A program made the position numbers and the translations under genes. Shown one piece after another: positions 23,657 to 31,792 of a stretch of 64,000 bases of DNA. Each line of letters starts with the position of its first letter. Position 1 is the stretch's first letter. The notes beneath the pieces are model-generated. The model saw nothing but the letters and a program-made list of their open reading frames with translations. It made no database searches and was not told the origin of the DNA. The DNA comes from Pseudoclavibacter helvolus. GTDB lineage: Bacteria; Actinomycetota; Actinomycetes; Actinomycetales; Microbacteriaceae. Where the stretch lies: assembly GCF_014191305.1 (NCBI RefSeq), contig NZ_JACHWJ010000002.1, forward strand, positions 434,001 through 498,000. The letters run 5' to 3'.

Positions 23657-24256
23657 GTGGCAGGCAAGAAGAAGGGCATCACCCAGCTCCGTGTCGGGCG
23701 CCTCACCAAGGCCCACGGCCTCAAGGGCGCTATCAAGCTCGAGCTCTTCACCGACGAGCCAGACCGGCGCTTCGTGCCAGGCGCGAGCTTCAGCCTCCAG
23801 GTGCCGCCCGACCACGAGTGGCACGGCAAGAGCCTGGAGCTGCATGAGCTCCGCTGGTACAACGGGCACCCCGTCGGATTCTTCGTCGGCGTTTCTGACC
23901 GCACCGCCGCCGAGAGCCTCGCCAAGGCGATCCTCTGGGTCGACTCCAACGACGCCGAGGAGCTCGAGGACGACGCCTGGTACGACCACCAGCTCGTTGG
24001 CCTCGATGTGCAGCGCGATGGCGTTTCCGTCGGCAGTGTCATCCGGGTCGAGCACTTCCCGGCCCAGGACCTGTTGGTCGTCAAGACCGCGGACGCCGAG
24101 GTGCTTGTTCCACTCGTGAAGGCGATCGTCTCCGAAGTCGACCTCGAGGCCGGAGTGGTCAGCGTTACCCCTCCCAACGGTCTCTTCGAGGAGATCGAAG
24201 AGACGCCGTCAGAGTCGAAGGCCCCGGCCGTCGAGCCCAAGGCCGACGCCGAGTAG
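23657..24256 (+). CDS. rimM: 16S rRNA processing protein RimM
   Basis: The 199-residue protein has the RimM N-domain ('[20 protein letters not shown]') and the PRC-barrel C-domain ('[18 protein letters not shown]', '[17 protein letters not shown]'). It assists 30S head maturation and binds S19. The start is ambiguous: GTG 23657, 1 nt after the khpA stop, or TTG 23645, which overlaps khpA. GTG is preferred. The C-terminal 20 residues are low-complexity and acidic. Confidence 0.92.
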   Translation: MAGKKKGITQLRVGRLTKAHGLKGAIKLELFTDEPDRRFVPGASFSLQVPPDHEWHGKSLELHELRWYNGHPVGFFVGVSDRTAAESLAKAILWVDSNDAEELEDDAWYDHQLVGLDVQRDGVSVGSVIRVEHFPAQDLLVVKTADAEVLVPLVKAIVSEVDLEAGVVSVTPPNGLFEEIEETPSESKAPAVEPKADAE

Positions 24257-24281
24257 TCTCGCCTCTCCATCTGCGTAGTCC

Positions 24282-24311
24282 TGCGCGCCCGCGATCAGTC
24301 GCGGGCGCGCA
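24282..24311 (+). terminator. Terminator between rimM and trmD
   Basis: A perfect 13-bp stem (TGCGCGCCCGCGA and complement) with a TCAG loop lies 25 bp after rimM. A -10-like TAAGCT follows 6 bp later, so trmD probably has its own promoter. Confidence 0.75.
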
Positions 24312-24317
24312 TCCGCT

Positions 24318-24323
24318 TAAGCT
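24318..24323 (+). promoter_or_regulatory. -10 box for leaderless trmD transcript
   Basis: TAAGCT ends 7 nt before the trmD ATG and no Shine-Dalgarno is present, the arrangement expected for leaderless initiation. Confidence 0.5.
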
Positions 24324-24330
24324 GGACCCC

Positions 24331-25071
24331 ATGCGCGTCGACATCGTCACCATCTTTCCCGAGTTCTTCCAGGTGCTCGACGTCTCACTCCTCGGCAAGG
24401 CGCGGCAGGACGGCATCATCGACGTCCGCGTGCACGACCTGCGCGACGCGACGACCGACCGGCACCGCACCGTCGACGACACGCCATACGGCGGCGGCGC
24501 CGGCATGGTCATGAAGCCAGAGCCGTGGGGGCAGACGATCGACGCCATCCTCGATGACGCCGCCGGCCAGCCGGCCGTGCCAGCGGAAGGCTCGGGCTCG
24601 GGGGACGCGCGCCCCCTCGTCGTGTTCCCGTCGCCAGCAGGGACGGTCTTCACGCAGGCAACCGCCAGGCGGTATGCGCTCGAGCCGCACATCGTCTTCG
24701 GCTGCGGCCGTTACGAAGGGATCGACCAGCGGGTCTTCGATGACACTGCTGAGCGCGCCAGGGTTGAGCTCGTGAGTCTCGGCGACTATGTGCTCAACGG
24801 GGGAGAGGTCGCCGTCACCGCCATGATCGAGGCGTTCGGACGGCTTGTGCCGGGCGTCGTCGGCAACCCCGAGTCGCTCGTTGAGGAGTCGCATGAAGAC
24901 GGGCTGCTCGAATACCCGAGCTACACGAAGCCGGCTCTGTGGCGCGGGCGAGAGGTTCCTGACGTGCTGCTGAGCGGCCACCACGCGAAGATCGCCGCCT
25001 GGCGCCACGAGCAGCAGATCGAGCGCACGCGCCGCGTCCGCCCAGAGCTGCTGCCGCCAGAGCTCCGGTAG
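24331..25071 (+). CDS. trmD: tRNA (guanine-N1)-methyltransferase TrmD
   Basis: This 246-residue SPOUT methyltransferase has '[17 protein letters not shown]' at the start, '[17 protein letters not shown]', and the knot motifs '[16 protein letters not shown]' and '[19 protein letters not shown]'. It methylates G37 of tRNAs with G36 and prevents +1 frameshifting. It follows rimM after a terminator. The stop codon is within a small inverted repeat shared with the convergent map gene. Confidence 0.96.
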   Translation: MRVDIVTIFPEFFQVLDVSLLGKARQDGIIDVRVHDLRDATTDRHRTVDDTPYGGGAGMVMKPEPWGQTIDAILDDAAGQPAVPAEGSGSGDARPLVVFPSPAGTVFTQATARRYALEPHIVFGCGRYEGIDQRVFDDTAERARVELVSLGDYVLNGGEVAVTAMIEAFGRLVPGVVGNPESLVEESHEDGLLEYPSYTKPALWRGREVPDVLLSGHHAKIAAWRHEQQIERTRRVRPELLPPELR

Positions 25072-25093
25072 CGCTGGCCCCGCTTCAGCGCTA
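25069..25093. terminator. Inverted repeat spanning both convergent stop codons
   Basis: TAGCGCT (25069-25075) and AGCGCTA (25087-25093) form a 7-bp stem. The left arm contains the trmD TAG stop; the right arm, read on the minus strand, contains the map TAG stop. It probably serves as a compact bidirectional terminator. Confidence 0.55.
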
Positions 25094-25858
25094 GCTGCGC
25101 GCGGTGAGGATGATGGGGTCGCCGTCGGTGATGACAACCGTGTGCTCGCTGTGCGCCCCGCGCGAGCCGTCAGCGCTGCGGAGCGTCCAGCCGTCCGCAT
25201 CCTGCACGAGCTTGTCCGTCGTCTCGAGGAACCATGGCTCGATCGCGAGGACGAGGCCCGGCTTGAGCGGCATGCCGCGGTTCGCGCGACCGCGGTTCGG
25301 GACGCTCGGCTCCTGATGCATGGTGCGCCCGACGCCGTGGCCGCCGAACTCGACGTTGACGGGGTAGCCGGCGTTCTTCGCAACCTGCCCGATGGCGTGC
25401 GAGATGTCGCCGAGCTTGTTGCCGGGGCGGGCCGCTTCAATGGCAGCCTCGAGCGCCACTTCGGTCGTGTCGATGAGGCGCAGGTCGGCCTCGCGTGGCG
25501 TGCCGACGACCACCGTTATGGCGGAGTCGCTGACCCAGCCGTCGACTGCCACGGCGAAATCGAGCGTCAGAACGTCACCGTCCTTGAGCGCGTAGTCGTG
25601 CGGAAGGCCGTGCAGGACGGCATCGTTGACCGACGTGCAGATGACCTTGCCGAACGGCGAGTTGCCGAATGAGGGGTGGTAGTCGATGTAGCAGCTCTTC
25701 GCGCCGCGCTTCGTAATGAGCTCGTGAGCTCTGGCGTCGAGCTCGAGGAGGTTCGTGCCGACAGCGGCGCTCTGCGAGAGCTCACTGAGGACCTCGGCGA
25801 CGAAGCGCCCCGCGGGTCGCATCTCTTCGATTTCGTTCTGGGTGCGCAGCTCGATCAT
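25091..25858 (-). CDS. map: Type I methionine aminopeptidase
   Basis: The 255-residue M24A peptidase has the metal ligands placed in 'VLTLDFAVAVDGWVSDSAIT' (Asp pair), 'EFGGHGVGRTMHQEP' (His), 'LAIEPWFLET' (Glu) and 'AHSEHTVVITD' (Glu). It removes initiator Met co-translationally. The start at 25858 (MIELRTQNE) fits the family; TACGAT lies 6 nt upstream, indicating a leaderless transcript. Confidence 0.95.
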   Translation of the reverse strand: MIELRTQNEIEEMRPAGRFVAEVLSELSQSAAVGTNLLELDARAHELITKRGAKSCYIDYHPSFGNSPFGKVICTSVNDAVLHGLPHDYALKDGDVLTLDFAVAVDGWVSDSAITVVVGTPREADLRLIDTTEVALEAAIEAARPGNKLGDISHAIGQVAKNAGYPVNVEFGGHGVGRTMHQEPSVPNRGRANRGMPLKPGLVLAIEPWFLETTDKLVQDADGWTLRSADGSRGAHSEHTVVITDGDPIILTARS

Positions 25859-25864
25859 CCGGCA

Positions 25865-25870
25865 ATCGTA
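25865..25870 (-). promoter_or_regulatory. -10 box of map
   Basis: Minus-strand TACGAT ends 6 nt before the map ATG, with no ribosome-binding site between. Confidence 0.5.
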
Positions 25871-25934
25871 CCGGCGCTCGTGCCGTGAGCGAACGCTCAA
25901 GCCTCTGCTCGGGAACCTCCCGTAGCGTTGCGTC

Positions 25935-26501
25935 ATGGGCATTGGCCGTCTCGTCTACCGCGCACTTCTCCCTGCTGCGCTTTTCCTCGCCGCCTGGCAG
26001 TTCGTGGGCTGGCTTGTCCTGGGCGCTCCCGTGGCACGCCTCTTCGTCTTCGGTTTCGCAGGGCTTGCCGCCGTCGCAGGGCTCCTCATCCTGTCCGCGA
26101 ACTTCTGGCTGCGGCCGGACATCCGCGAGACGAAGGCTCTGCAGTTGCGCGACCTGCCCCTCATCGTCGTGCCCTGGCTGCTCTGGGCGGCAGGGGCTGT
26201 TGTGCCGGATGCTCCCGGGCTCTGGGTGCTCGCCGCCGCGTTCCTGTCCATGGTCGTTGCCGGCTCGATAGCGCGACGCAGACTCACGGCGGTCGTGCAG
26301 GAGCGACTCGCCTCCGCTCAGGCCGCGGGACCCCAGGCCAACCCTTTCGGCATGTTCGGTGGGATGCCAGGCATGGCTGCTCCTGGGATGCCAGGCTCAC
26401 CGGGCAACAGGACGCCGCCTGCCGGGCCGGGAGGCGCATCCGGACCCGACGCCGGCAAGGTGATCACGCTCGATCCTGAACCGGACGACGACCGTCGCTG
26501 A
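25935..26501 (+). CDS. Uncharacterised membrane protein with Met/Gly/Pro-rich tail
   Basis: The 188-residue protein has four hydrophobic segments (about residues 8-30, 33-55, 75-92 and 95-112), then a cytoplasmic tail with 'NPFGMFGGMPGMAAPGMPG' and an acidic end. The repeated Met-Pro-Gly tail is unusual. No family was recognised. TAGCGT lies 6 nt before the ATG with no Shine-Dalgarno, so translation is probably leaderless. It is divergent from map. Confidence 0.7.
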   Translation: MGIGRLVYRALLPAALFLAAWQFVGWLVLGAPVARLFVFGFAGLAAVAGLLILSANFWLRPDIRETKALQLRDLPLIVVPWLLWAAGAVVPDAPGLWVLAAAFLSMVVAGSIARRRLTAVVQERLASAQAAGPQANPFGMFGGMPGMAAPGMPGSPGNRTPPAGPGGASGPDAGKVITLDPEPDDDRR

Positions 26502-26687
26502 CCAGGACAGTCGACGCCGAGCTCGAGCGGGCCGGTCTTCGCATTGCGGGCGTCAAGCTGGCATGGTTTACTAGACCCTTGTGCCGCGGCTCGACTCTGC
26601 CACAGGGGATGAGAGCACCTCGCGATGCACGCCAACCTCTTCACTGACCTTCGCAGCCGACCTGTGGCGACTGCAGAGAGCGAAATC

Positions 26688-27038
26688 ATGACCAACGTTA
26701 TTGACGTCATCGACGCAGCATCGCTGCGCAGCGATGTCCCAGACTTCCGCCCCGGCGACACCGTCAAGGTGCACGTGAACATCGTTGAAGGCACGCGCTC
26801 GCGCGTTCAGGTCTTCCAGGGTGTTGTCATCGCACGTCAGGGTGCCGGCGTCCGCGAGACCTTCACGGTCCGCAAGGTCAGCTTCCAGGTGGGCGTCGAG
26901 CGTACGTTCCCCGTGCACACCCCGGTCATCGAGAAGATCGAGATCGTGTCCCGCGGTGCTGTGCGTCGCGCGAAGCTCTACTACCTCCGTGGTCGTCGTG
27001 GCAAGGCTGCGAAGATCCGAGAGAAGCGCGACAACTAA
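26688..27038 (+). CDS. rplS: 50S ribosomal protein L19
   Basis: The 116-residue protein shows '[19 protein letters not shown]', '[20 protein letters not shown]' and '[19 protein letters not shown]', diagnostic of L19. The ATG at 26688 (MTNVIDVID) gives the family length; the longer open frame from 26625 is leader. A strong terminator follows at 27053. Confidence 0.96.
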   Translation: MTNVIDVIDAASLRSDVPDFRPGDTVKVHVNIVEGTRSRVQVFQGVVIARQGAGVRETFTVRKVSFQVGVERTFPVHTPVIEKIEIVSRGAVRRAKLYYLRGRRGKAAKIREKRDN

Positions 27039-27052
27039 GCGCCAGCAGTAGG

Positions 27053-27082
27053 CGAATGGCTCCCCAACGCGGGAGCCATTCG
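27053..27082 (+). terminator. Terminator after rplS
   Basis: A 12-bp perfect stem (CGAATGGCTCCC and complement) with a CAACGC loop. It overlaps the first base of the GTG at 27082, which argues against that codon as the lepB start. Confidence 0.85.
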
Positions 27083-27141
27083 TGTCGATCCACACGTTGA
27101 CTGAGGGTTCCGCCGCGGCGGACCGACCGCGAGGGGGAGCC

Positions 27142-28020
27142 ATGGGCGACGCGAGTGCGCGCGACCGCCGCGCTCCATCGCACGGCAGGGCACCGCACGA
27201 CGGCAGGCACCGGCTGAGTCAGACTGATCGCCCCGCGGGTCTTGGCTCTTCCGACATCGCGAGCGCGCCCATCCACGCCGTCGGTCTCATCGCGGAGAAC
27301 GAGCCGGCTCCGGCGCCCAGCCGCGGACTCGGCAAGGCGATGCTGTCGTTTGCTCGCGACCTTGTCATCGTCGCCGTGCTTGCGATCGTCATGTCGATGC
27401 TCATCAAGACCTTCCTGCTTCGGCCCTTCTACATCCCCTCCGCGTCGATGAACGACACCCTGGTCGTCGAAGACCGCGTGCTCGTGAACCTGCTGGTCCC
27501 CGACCTCGTTGGGATCGAGCGCGGCGACATCGTCGTGTTCGAGGACCCGGGCGGATGGTTGCCCGTCGCGGCTCCCGCCGAGAAGTCCCCGTCGCAGGCC
27601 GCGGTCGACGGTGCACTCGAGTTCGTCGGCCTCAAGCCCGAGGAGACGAGCAACCACCTCATCAAGCGCGTCATCGGGCTGCCAGGCGACGTCGTCTCCT
27701 GCTGCAACGAGTACGGGCAGGTGCTCATCAACGGACTGCCGATCGGCGAGCCCTACCTGCTGCTCGAAGACGGGCAGGCCGCATCCGGGATGCCGTTCGA
27801 GGTGACAGTGCCGGAAGGTCACCTCTGGGTGATGGGTGACAACCGCTACAACTCGGAGGACTCCCGGTACCACCAGGACGAGCCTGGCGGCGGGTTCGTG
27901 CCCGTCGACGACGTGGTTGGCAAGGCGTTCCTGCTCAACTGGCCCCTCGACAGGTTCACCTTCCTCGGCAACTACCCAGAGGTATTCGACCGCGTGCCAG
28001 AACGAACGGACCAAGAGTGA
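27142..28020 (+). CDS. lepB: Signal peptidase I
   Basis: This 292-residue S26 peptidase has a long basic N-terminal region, one membrane helix ('DLVIVAVLAIVMSMLIKTFL'), the catalytic Ser in 'FYIPSASMNDTL', the catalytic Lys in 'HLIKRVIGLPGD' and box E 'MGDNRYNSEDSRYH'. It cleaves Sec and Tat signal peptides at the outer membrane face. The start at ATG 27142 is chosen over GTG 27082 because GAGGGGGAG precedes it and the rplS terminator occupies the earlier site. Its stop overlaps rnhB by 4 nt. Confidence 0.94.
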   Translation: MGDASARDRRAPSHGRAPHDGRHRLSQTDRPAGLGSSDIASAPIHAVGLIAENEPAPAPSRGLGKAMLSFARDLVIVAVLAIVMSMLIKTFLLRPFYIPSASMNDTLVVEDRVLVNLLVPDLVGIERGDIVVFEDPGGWLPVAAPAEKSPSQAAVDGALEFVGLKPEETSNHLIKRVIGLPGDVVSCCNEYGQVLINGLPIGEPYLLLEDGQAASGMPFEVTVPEGHLWVMGDNRYNSEDSRYHQDEPGGGFVPVDDVVGKAFLLNWPLDRFTFLGNYPEVFDRVPERTDQE

Positions 28021-28670
28021 CCCCGCCCGTGGACCCGACGCTCGACGTCGAACGCGAGCTGCTGCTCACCGCGCCCGTCGTGATCGGCGTCGACGAGGTG
28101 GGCCGCGGCGCGATTGCGGGCCCCGTCGCAGTCGGCGCCTGTGCGATCGACGCTCGCAGGGTTGAGCTTGGTGCCCCCTCCGGCGTGCGCGACTCCAAGC
28201 TGCTGAGCGCGAAGCGTCGCCTCGAGGCTCGAGAGGGTATCGAGTCGTGGGCCATGGGAGTCGGTGTCGGCTACGCCAGCGCGAGCGAGATCGACGAGCG
28301 CGGCATCACCGCATGCCTCGGAGCGGCTGCCAAGCGTGCGCTCGCAGAGTTGCACGCGAGTGGAGTGCCGGTCGCGGATGCGGTGGTGCTGCTCGACGGA
28401 TCGCACGACTGGCTCTCCCCGTGCCTCTCGACGCCGCTCCGTGTCGTGGTGCGTCCCAAGGCAGACCGCGACTGCACGTCGGTGGCTGCGGCGTCGGTGG
28501 TCGCGAAGCTCGAGCGCGACGCGCTCATGATCTCGGCGGCAGAAGCCCATCCCGAATACCTGTGGGAGTCGAACAAGGGATACGGCAGCGCGGCCCACCT
28601 CGCTGCCATCGCTGCGACGGGCCCGAGCGAGCTCCACAGGCACACGTGGCTCCGCGCCGCGACCCCGTAG
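28017..28670 (+). CDS. rnhB: Ribonuclease HII
   Basis: The 217-residue protein carries the catalytic acids in 'IGVDEVGRGAIAGPVAVGA' (Asp-Glu), 'LLDGSHDWL' (Asp) and 'PKADRDCTSVAAASVVAKLERD' region. It cuts RNA in RNA-DNA hybrids, including single misincorporated ribonucleotides. GTG start within lepB (GTGA overlap), so translation is coupled. Its TAG stop forms part of a TAGACT box for the next gene. Confidence 0.94.
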   Translation: MTPPVDPTLDVERELLLTAPVVIGVDEVGRGAIAGPVAVGACAIDARRVELGAPSGVRDSKLLSAKRRLEAREGIESWAMGVGVGYASASEIDERGITACLGAAAKRALAELHASGVPVADAVVLLDGSHDWLSPCLSTPLRVVVRPKADRDCTSVAAASVVAKLERDALMISAAEAHPEYLWESNKGYGSAAHLAAIAATGPSELHRHTWLRAATP

Positions 28671-28682
28671 ACTGGGCGGATC

Positions 28683-29006
28683 ATGGACGACGAGAATTTC
28701 GACGATTACGAGCGCGAGCAGGAGCTTTCCCTGTTTCGCGAGTACCGCGACGTCGCGGGGCAGTTCAAATACGTGATCGAGACCGAGCGCCGTTTCTACC
28801 TGGCGAACAGCGTAGATCTGGTCAGGCGCGACACCGAGCACGACTTCTACTTCGAACTCACGATGAAGGACGTCTGGGTGTGGGACATCTACCGCTCTGA
28901 CCGCTTCGTGAAGCAGGTCCGTGTGCTGACGTTCAAGGACGTCAACGTCGAGGAGACCGGCTCGAAGGAATTCGAGCTCCCCAAGGAGCTCGCGCTCGAC
29001 GAGTAG
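28683..29006 (+). CDS. DUF2469 family protein
   Basis: A 107-residue acidic protein ('DYEREQELSLFREYRDVAG', 'FKYVIETERRFYLAN', 'DVWVWDIYRSDRFVKQVRV') matching the actinobacteria-specific DUF2469 family found next to rnhB. Function unknown. TAGACT (28668-28673) lies 9 nt upstream and overlaps the rnhB stop codon, so it may have its own near-leaderless promoter. Confidence 0.9.
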   Translation: MDDENFDDYEREQELSLFREYRDVAGQFKYVIETERRFYLANSVDLVRRDTEHDFYFELTMKDVWVWDIYRSDRFVKQVRVLTFKDVNVEETGSKEFELPKELALDE

Positions 29007-29094
29007 CCGCCCGGCGTCGGAACGGGAGCGCGCTCTCGCGCTCGCGACGCGCCGCCTGGACGCCGATGTCGGTGGTTCGTGGGAGCCTCGTGGA

Positions 29095-31194
29095 GTGACA
29101 GAGACGATGATTCCCGCCGCCACCGCATCCGCCGCCACACAGATCCTCCGGGCGCTGGTCGGGAGAGACGACGCGGTCTTCCACGACGGTCAGCTCGAGG
29201 CGATCTCGGCGATCGTGGACGAGCGACGGCGAGTCCTCGTCGTGCAGCGCACGGGCTGGGGCAAGTCGGCGGTGTACTTCATCGCGAGCCTCATGCTGCG
29301 CGCGCGTGGCGCGGGGCCGACCATCCTCATCTCGCCGCTGCTTGCCCTCATGCGCGACCAGGTCGAGGCCGCGAGCAGGGCGGGCGTCAGGGCCGTCTCC
29401 ATGTCGTCCGCAAACGCGCACGAGTGGGCGAGCATCCGCGAGCAGCTCGCGGCCGACGAGATCGACGTGCTGCTGGTGTCGCCGGAGCGTCTCAACAACC
29501 CGGAGTTCCGCGACACGCAGCTTCCCGAGCTCCTTCGCCGCACCGGCCTGGTCGTGGTCGACGAGGCGCACTGCATCTCCGACTGGGGGCACGACTTCCG
29601 CCCCGACTACCGCCGCATCGCGTCGCTCATCTCCGGTCTCGGCACGGACATCCCTGTGCTCGCGACGACGGCGACCGCCAACGAGCGAGTTGTGCACGAT
29701 ATCGAGGAGCAGCTCGGCCGCAGCAGCATCCTGACCATTCGCGGCCCACTCGCTCGCGCCAGCCTGCGGCTCGGGGTACTCAGGCTCGGCAACGCGCGCG
29801 AGCGTCTCGCCTGGCTGCTGCAGCACCTCGACGAGCTGCCGGGGTCGGGCATCATCTACACCCTCACGGTCGCGGGGGCCGAGGACACCTCGGCTGCCCT
29901 GCGCGAGGCGGGCATCCACGCGCCCGCGTACACGGGCAAGACCGACCCGGACGAGCGCGAGCGTCTCGAGGGCGCGCTCAAGCGCAACGAGGTCAAGGCG
30001 CTCGTCGCCACGAGTGCGCTTGGCATGGGCTTCGACAAACCCGACCTTGGGTTTGTGGTGCACCTCGGCGCTCCTTCTTCTCCTGTCGCCTACTACCAGC
30101 AGGTGGGGCGCGCTGGCCGCTCGAGTGCGTCCGCTGACGTGCTGCTGCTGCCCGGTGAGGAAGACCGGGCGATATGGGAGTACTTCGCCACGGTCTCCAT
30201 GCCAGACGAAGAGCGCGCGCAGGCGGTGCTCGGAGCCCTGGGAGCATCGCCCAGGTCGACCGTCGCCCTCGAGTCAGCGGTCGACCTCCGCCGCTCGCGC
30301 CTCGAGCTGCTCCTCAAGGTGCTCGACGTCGACGGCGCCGTTCGGCGCGAGCAGGGCGGATGGGTCTCGACGGGGCAGCCGTGGAGCTACGACGGCGACC
30401 GGTACTCGCGCATCGCCTCGGCTCGGTCTGCCGAGGCGCAGGCGATGATCGACTACGAGCGCACCGACGGCTGCCGCATGGAGTTCCTACAGCGGCAGCT
30501 TGATGACGCGACGGCGGCGCCGTGCGGGCGCTGCGACAACTGCGCGGGCGTCTGGTTCGACGCGACGACTGACGCGGCCGTGCAGGCGCGGGCTGGCGCA
30601 GCTCTCGATCGCGTCGGCGCGGACATCGCGCCGCGGCGCCAGTGGCCGAGCGGCATGGCGAGCCTCGGCGTCGACCTGAAGGGGCGCATCCCCAAGGAGC
30701 AGCAGGCTTCCGAGGGGCGCGTGCTCGCGCGCCTCAGCGACCTCGGCTGGGGCGGGCCGCTGCGTGAGCTCTTCGCCTCCGCGGGGCCCGACACGGTCGT
30801 GACTGGCCCACTCCTGCAGGCGTGCATCCGCATCCTCTCCGAGTGGAAGTGGGATGCCCGCCCGCAGGCCGTCGCCCTTGTGCCGTCGCGGTCGAGGCCG
30901 TTGCTCAGCGAGTCGCTGGCTGAGGGCATCGCGGGCGCGGGGCGCCTGCCCCTCCTCGGCTCCTTGGACCTGGTCCACGGTGGACCTGCCGGGCAGCCGG
31001 GCGGGAACAGCGCGTTCCGGCTCTCCAACGTCGAGGGCCGGTTCTCGGCGGCCTCGCTCGAGATCCCGGCGGGGCCAGTGCTGCTCATCGACGACTTCGT
31101 CGACAGCGGTTGGACCATGACCGTCTGCGCGCGCGAGCTCCGTCTTGCCGGGGCGAGCGCCGTGCTGCCGTTGGCTCTCGCGCAGAAGGGCTGA
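29095..31194 (+). CDS. RecQ-family DNA helicase with C-terminal phosphoribosyltransferase-like segment
   Basis: The 699-residue protein has the SF2 motifs: 'QRTGWGKSAVYFIASLM' (Walker A with Trp in the loop), 'DEAHCISDWGHDFRPDYRR' (motif II plus RecQ aromatic loop), 'LATTATAN', and 'QQVGRAGRS' (motif VI). A zinc-binding region follows ('CRMEFLQRQLDD..CGRCDNCAG'). Instead of an HRDC domain, the last 200 residues end in 'GPVLLIDDFVDSGWTMTVCA', the PRPP-loop motif of type I phosphoribosyltransferases as in ComF. This arrangement recurs in actinobacterial RecQ-like proteins. GTG start. Confidence 0.9.
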   Translation: MTETMIPAATASAATQILRALVGRDDAVFHDGQLEAISAIVDERRRVLVVQRTGWGKSAVYFIASLMLRARGAGPTILISPLLALMRDQVEAASRAGVRAVSMSSANAHEWASIREQLAADEIDVLLVSPERLNNPEFRDTQLPELLRRTGLVVVDEAHCISDWGHDFRPDYRRIASLISGLGTDIPVLATTATANERVVHDIEEQLGRSSILTIRGPLARASLRLGVLRLGNARERLAWLLQHLDELPGSGIIYTLTVAGAEDTSAALREAGIHAPAYTGKTDPDERERLEGALKRNEVKALVATSALGMGFDKPDLGFVVHLGAPSSPVAYYQQVGRAGRSSASADVLLLPGEEDRAIWEYFATVSMPDEERAQAVLGALGASPRSTVALESAVDLRRSRLELLLKVLDVDGAVRREQGGWVSTGQPWSYDGDRYSRIASARSAEAQAMIDYERTDGCRMEFLQRQLDDATAAPCGRCDNCAGVWFDATTDAAVQARAGAALDRVGADIAPRRQWPSGMASLGVDLKGRIPKEQQASEGRVLARLSDLGWGGPLRELFASAGPDTVVTGPLLQACIRILSEWKWDARPQAVALVPSRSRPLLSESLAEGIAGAGRLPLLGSLDLVHGGPAGQPGGNSAFRLSNVEGRFSAASLEIPAGPVLLIDDFVDSGWTMTVCARELRLAGASAVLPLALAQKG

Positions 31195-31245
31195 CACGCA
31201 GAGCGGGCGGGCCCGCCATTTCACGCCGGTGTCTCGCCATAGGGA

Positions 31246-31276
31246 GGGGCACCTGCGGCGCCGCGGAAGGTGCCCC
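31246..31276 (+). terminator. Terminator after the RecQ-family gene
   Basis: GGGGCACCT and AGGTGCCCC pair around a GC-rich centre (GCGGCGCCGC), 51 bp after the recQ stop. A second shorter palindrome (GGCGGGCCCGCC) lies at about 31206-31217. Confidence 0.7.
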
Positions 31277-31342
31277 GCTACTGGGCGACCACCTTGCTGA
31301 GGTGACCGTACTGCTGAGGCGACCACTCTGCTGACGTCGTGA

Positions 31343-31366
31343 CTGTGGACAAGTGGTTGTCCACAG
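31343..31366. promoter_or_regulatory. Perfect inverted pair of DnaA-box sequences before yraN-comM-dprA
   Basis: CTGTGGACAA and TTGTCCACAG are exact inverted repeats 4 nt apart. Each arm contains TTGTCCACA, the DnaA box form preferred in high-GC actinobacteria. The pair is 67 bp upstream of the yraN ATG, where a bound protein would cover the promoter. It could alternatively act as an RNA hairpin. Confidence 0.6.
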
Positions 31367-31432
31367 CGTCCCTCTTCGTTGTGGGTCGGTCGCTCGTGGC
31401 AGGCCAGACTCCCGGCAAGGGAGGTGGTGCGG

Positions 31433-31792
31433 ATGCGTGCCAAGGATCAGCTGGGGCGGCTCGGCGAGAATCTCGCGACCGCGTACCTCGAGGAGCGCGG
31501 CCACGACGTGGTGGAGCGGAACTGGCGCTGTCGGGAGGGTGAGATCGATGTCGTCTCGAAGCAGGGCGGGTACATCGTCTTCACGGAGGTGAAGGCGAGG
31601 CGGTCGACTGCCGCCGGGCACCCGCTCGAGGCGATCACGCCCACGAAGCTCGCGCGGATGCGGCGCCTCGCGGGGCTCTGGATGCTCGCCCACCCCGACG
31701 AGCGGGGCGCGATGCGGCTCGACGTGATCGCTGTCATCGCGCCGAACGACCGCACGCCCGTCGTGGAGCACGTGGCGGGAGTGGGCGCGTGA
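31433..31792 (+). CDS. YraN/UPF0102 family endonuclease-fold protein
   Basis: This 119-residue protein has the restriction-endonuclease-like fold: 'DQLGRLGENLATAYLEERG', then 'GEIDVVSKQGGYIVFTEVK' providing the Glu-Asp...Glu-Val-Lys catalytic signature. It is usually found with comM and dprA and may process Holliday-junction or transformation DNA; this is unproven. ATG 31433 has GGGAGGTG 6-13 nt upstream. Its stop overlaps the comM GTG by 4 nt. Confidence 0.9.
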   Translation: MRAKDQLGRLGENLATAYLEERGHDVVERNWRCREGEIDVVSKQGGYIVFTEVKARRSTAAGHPLEAITPTKLARMRRLAGLWMLAHPDERGAMRLDVIAVIAPNDRTPVVEHVAGVGA

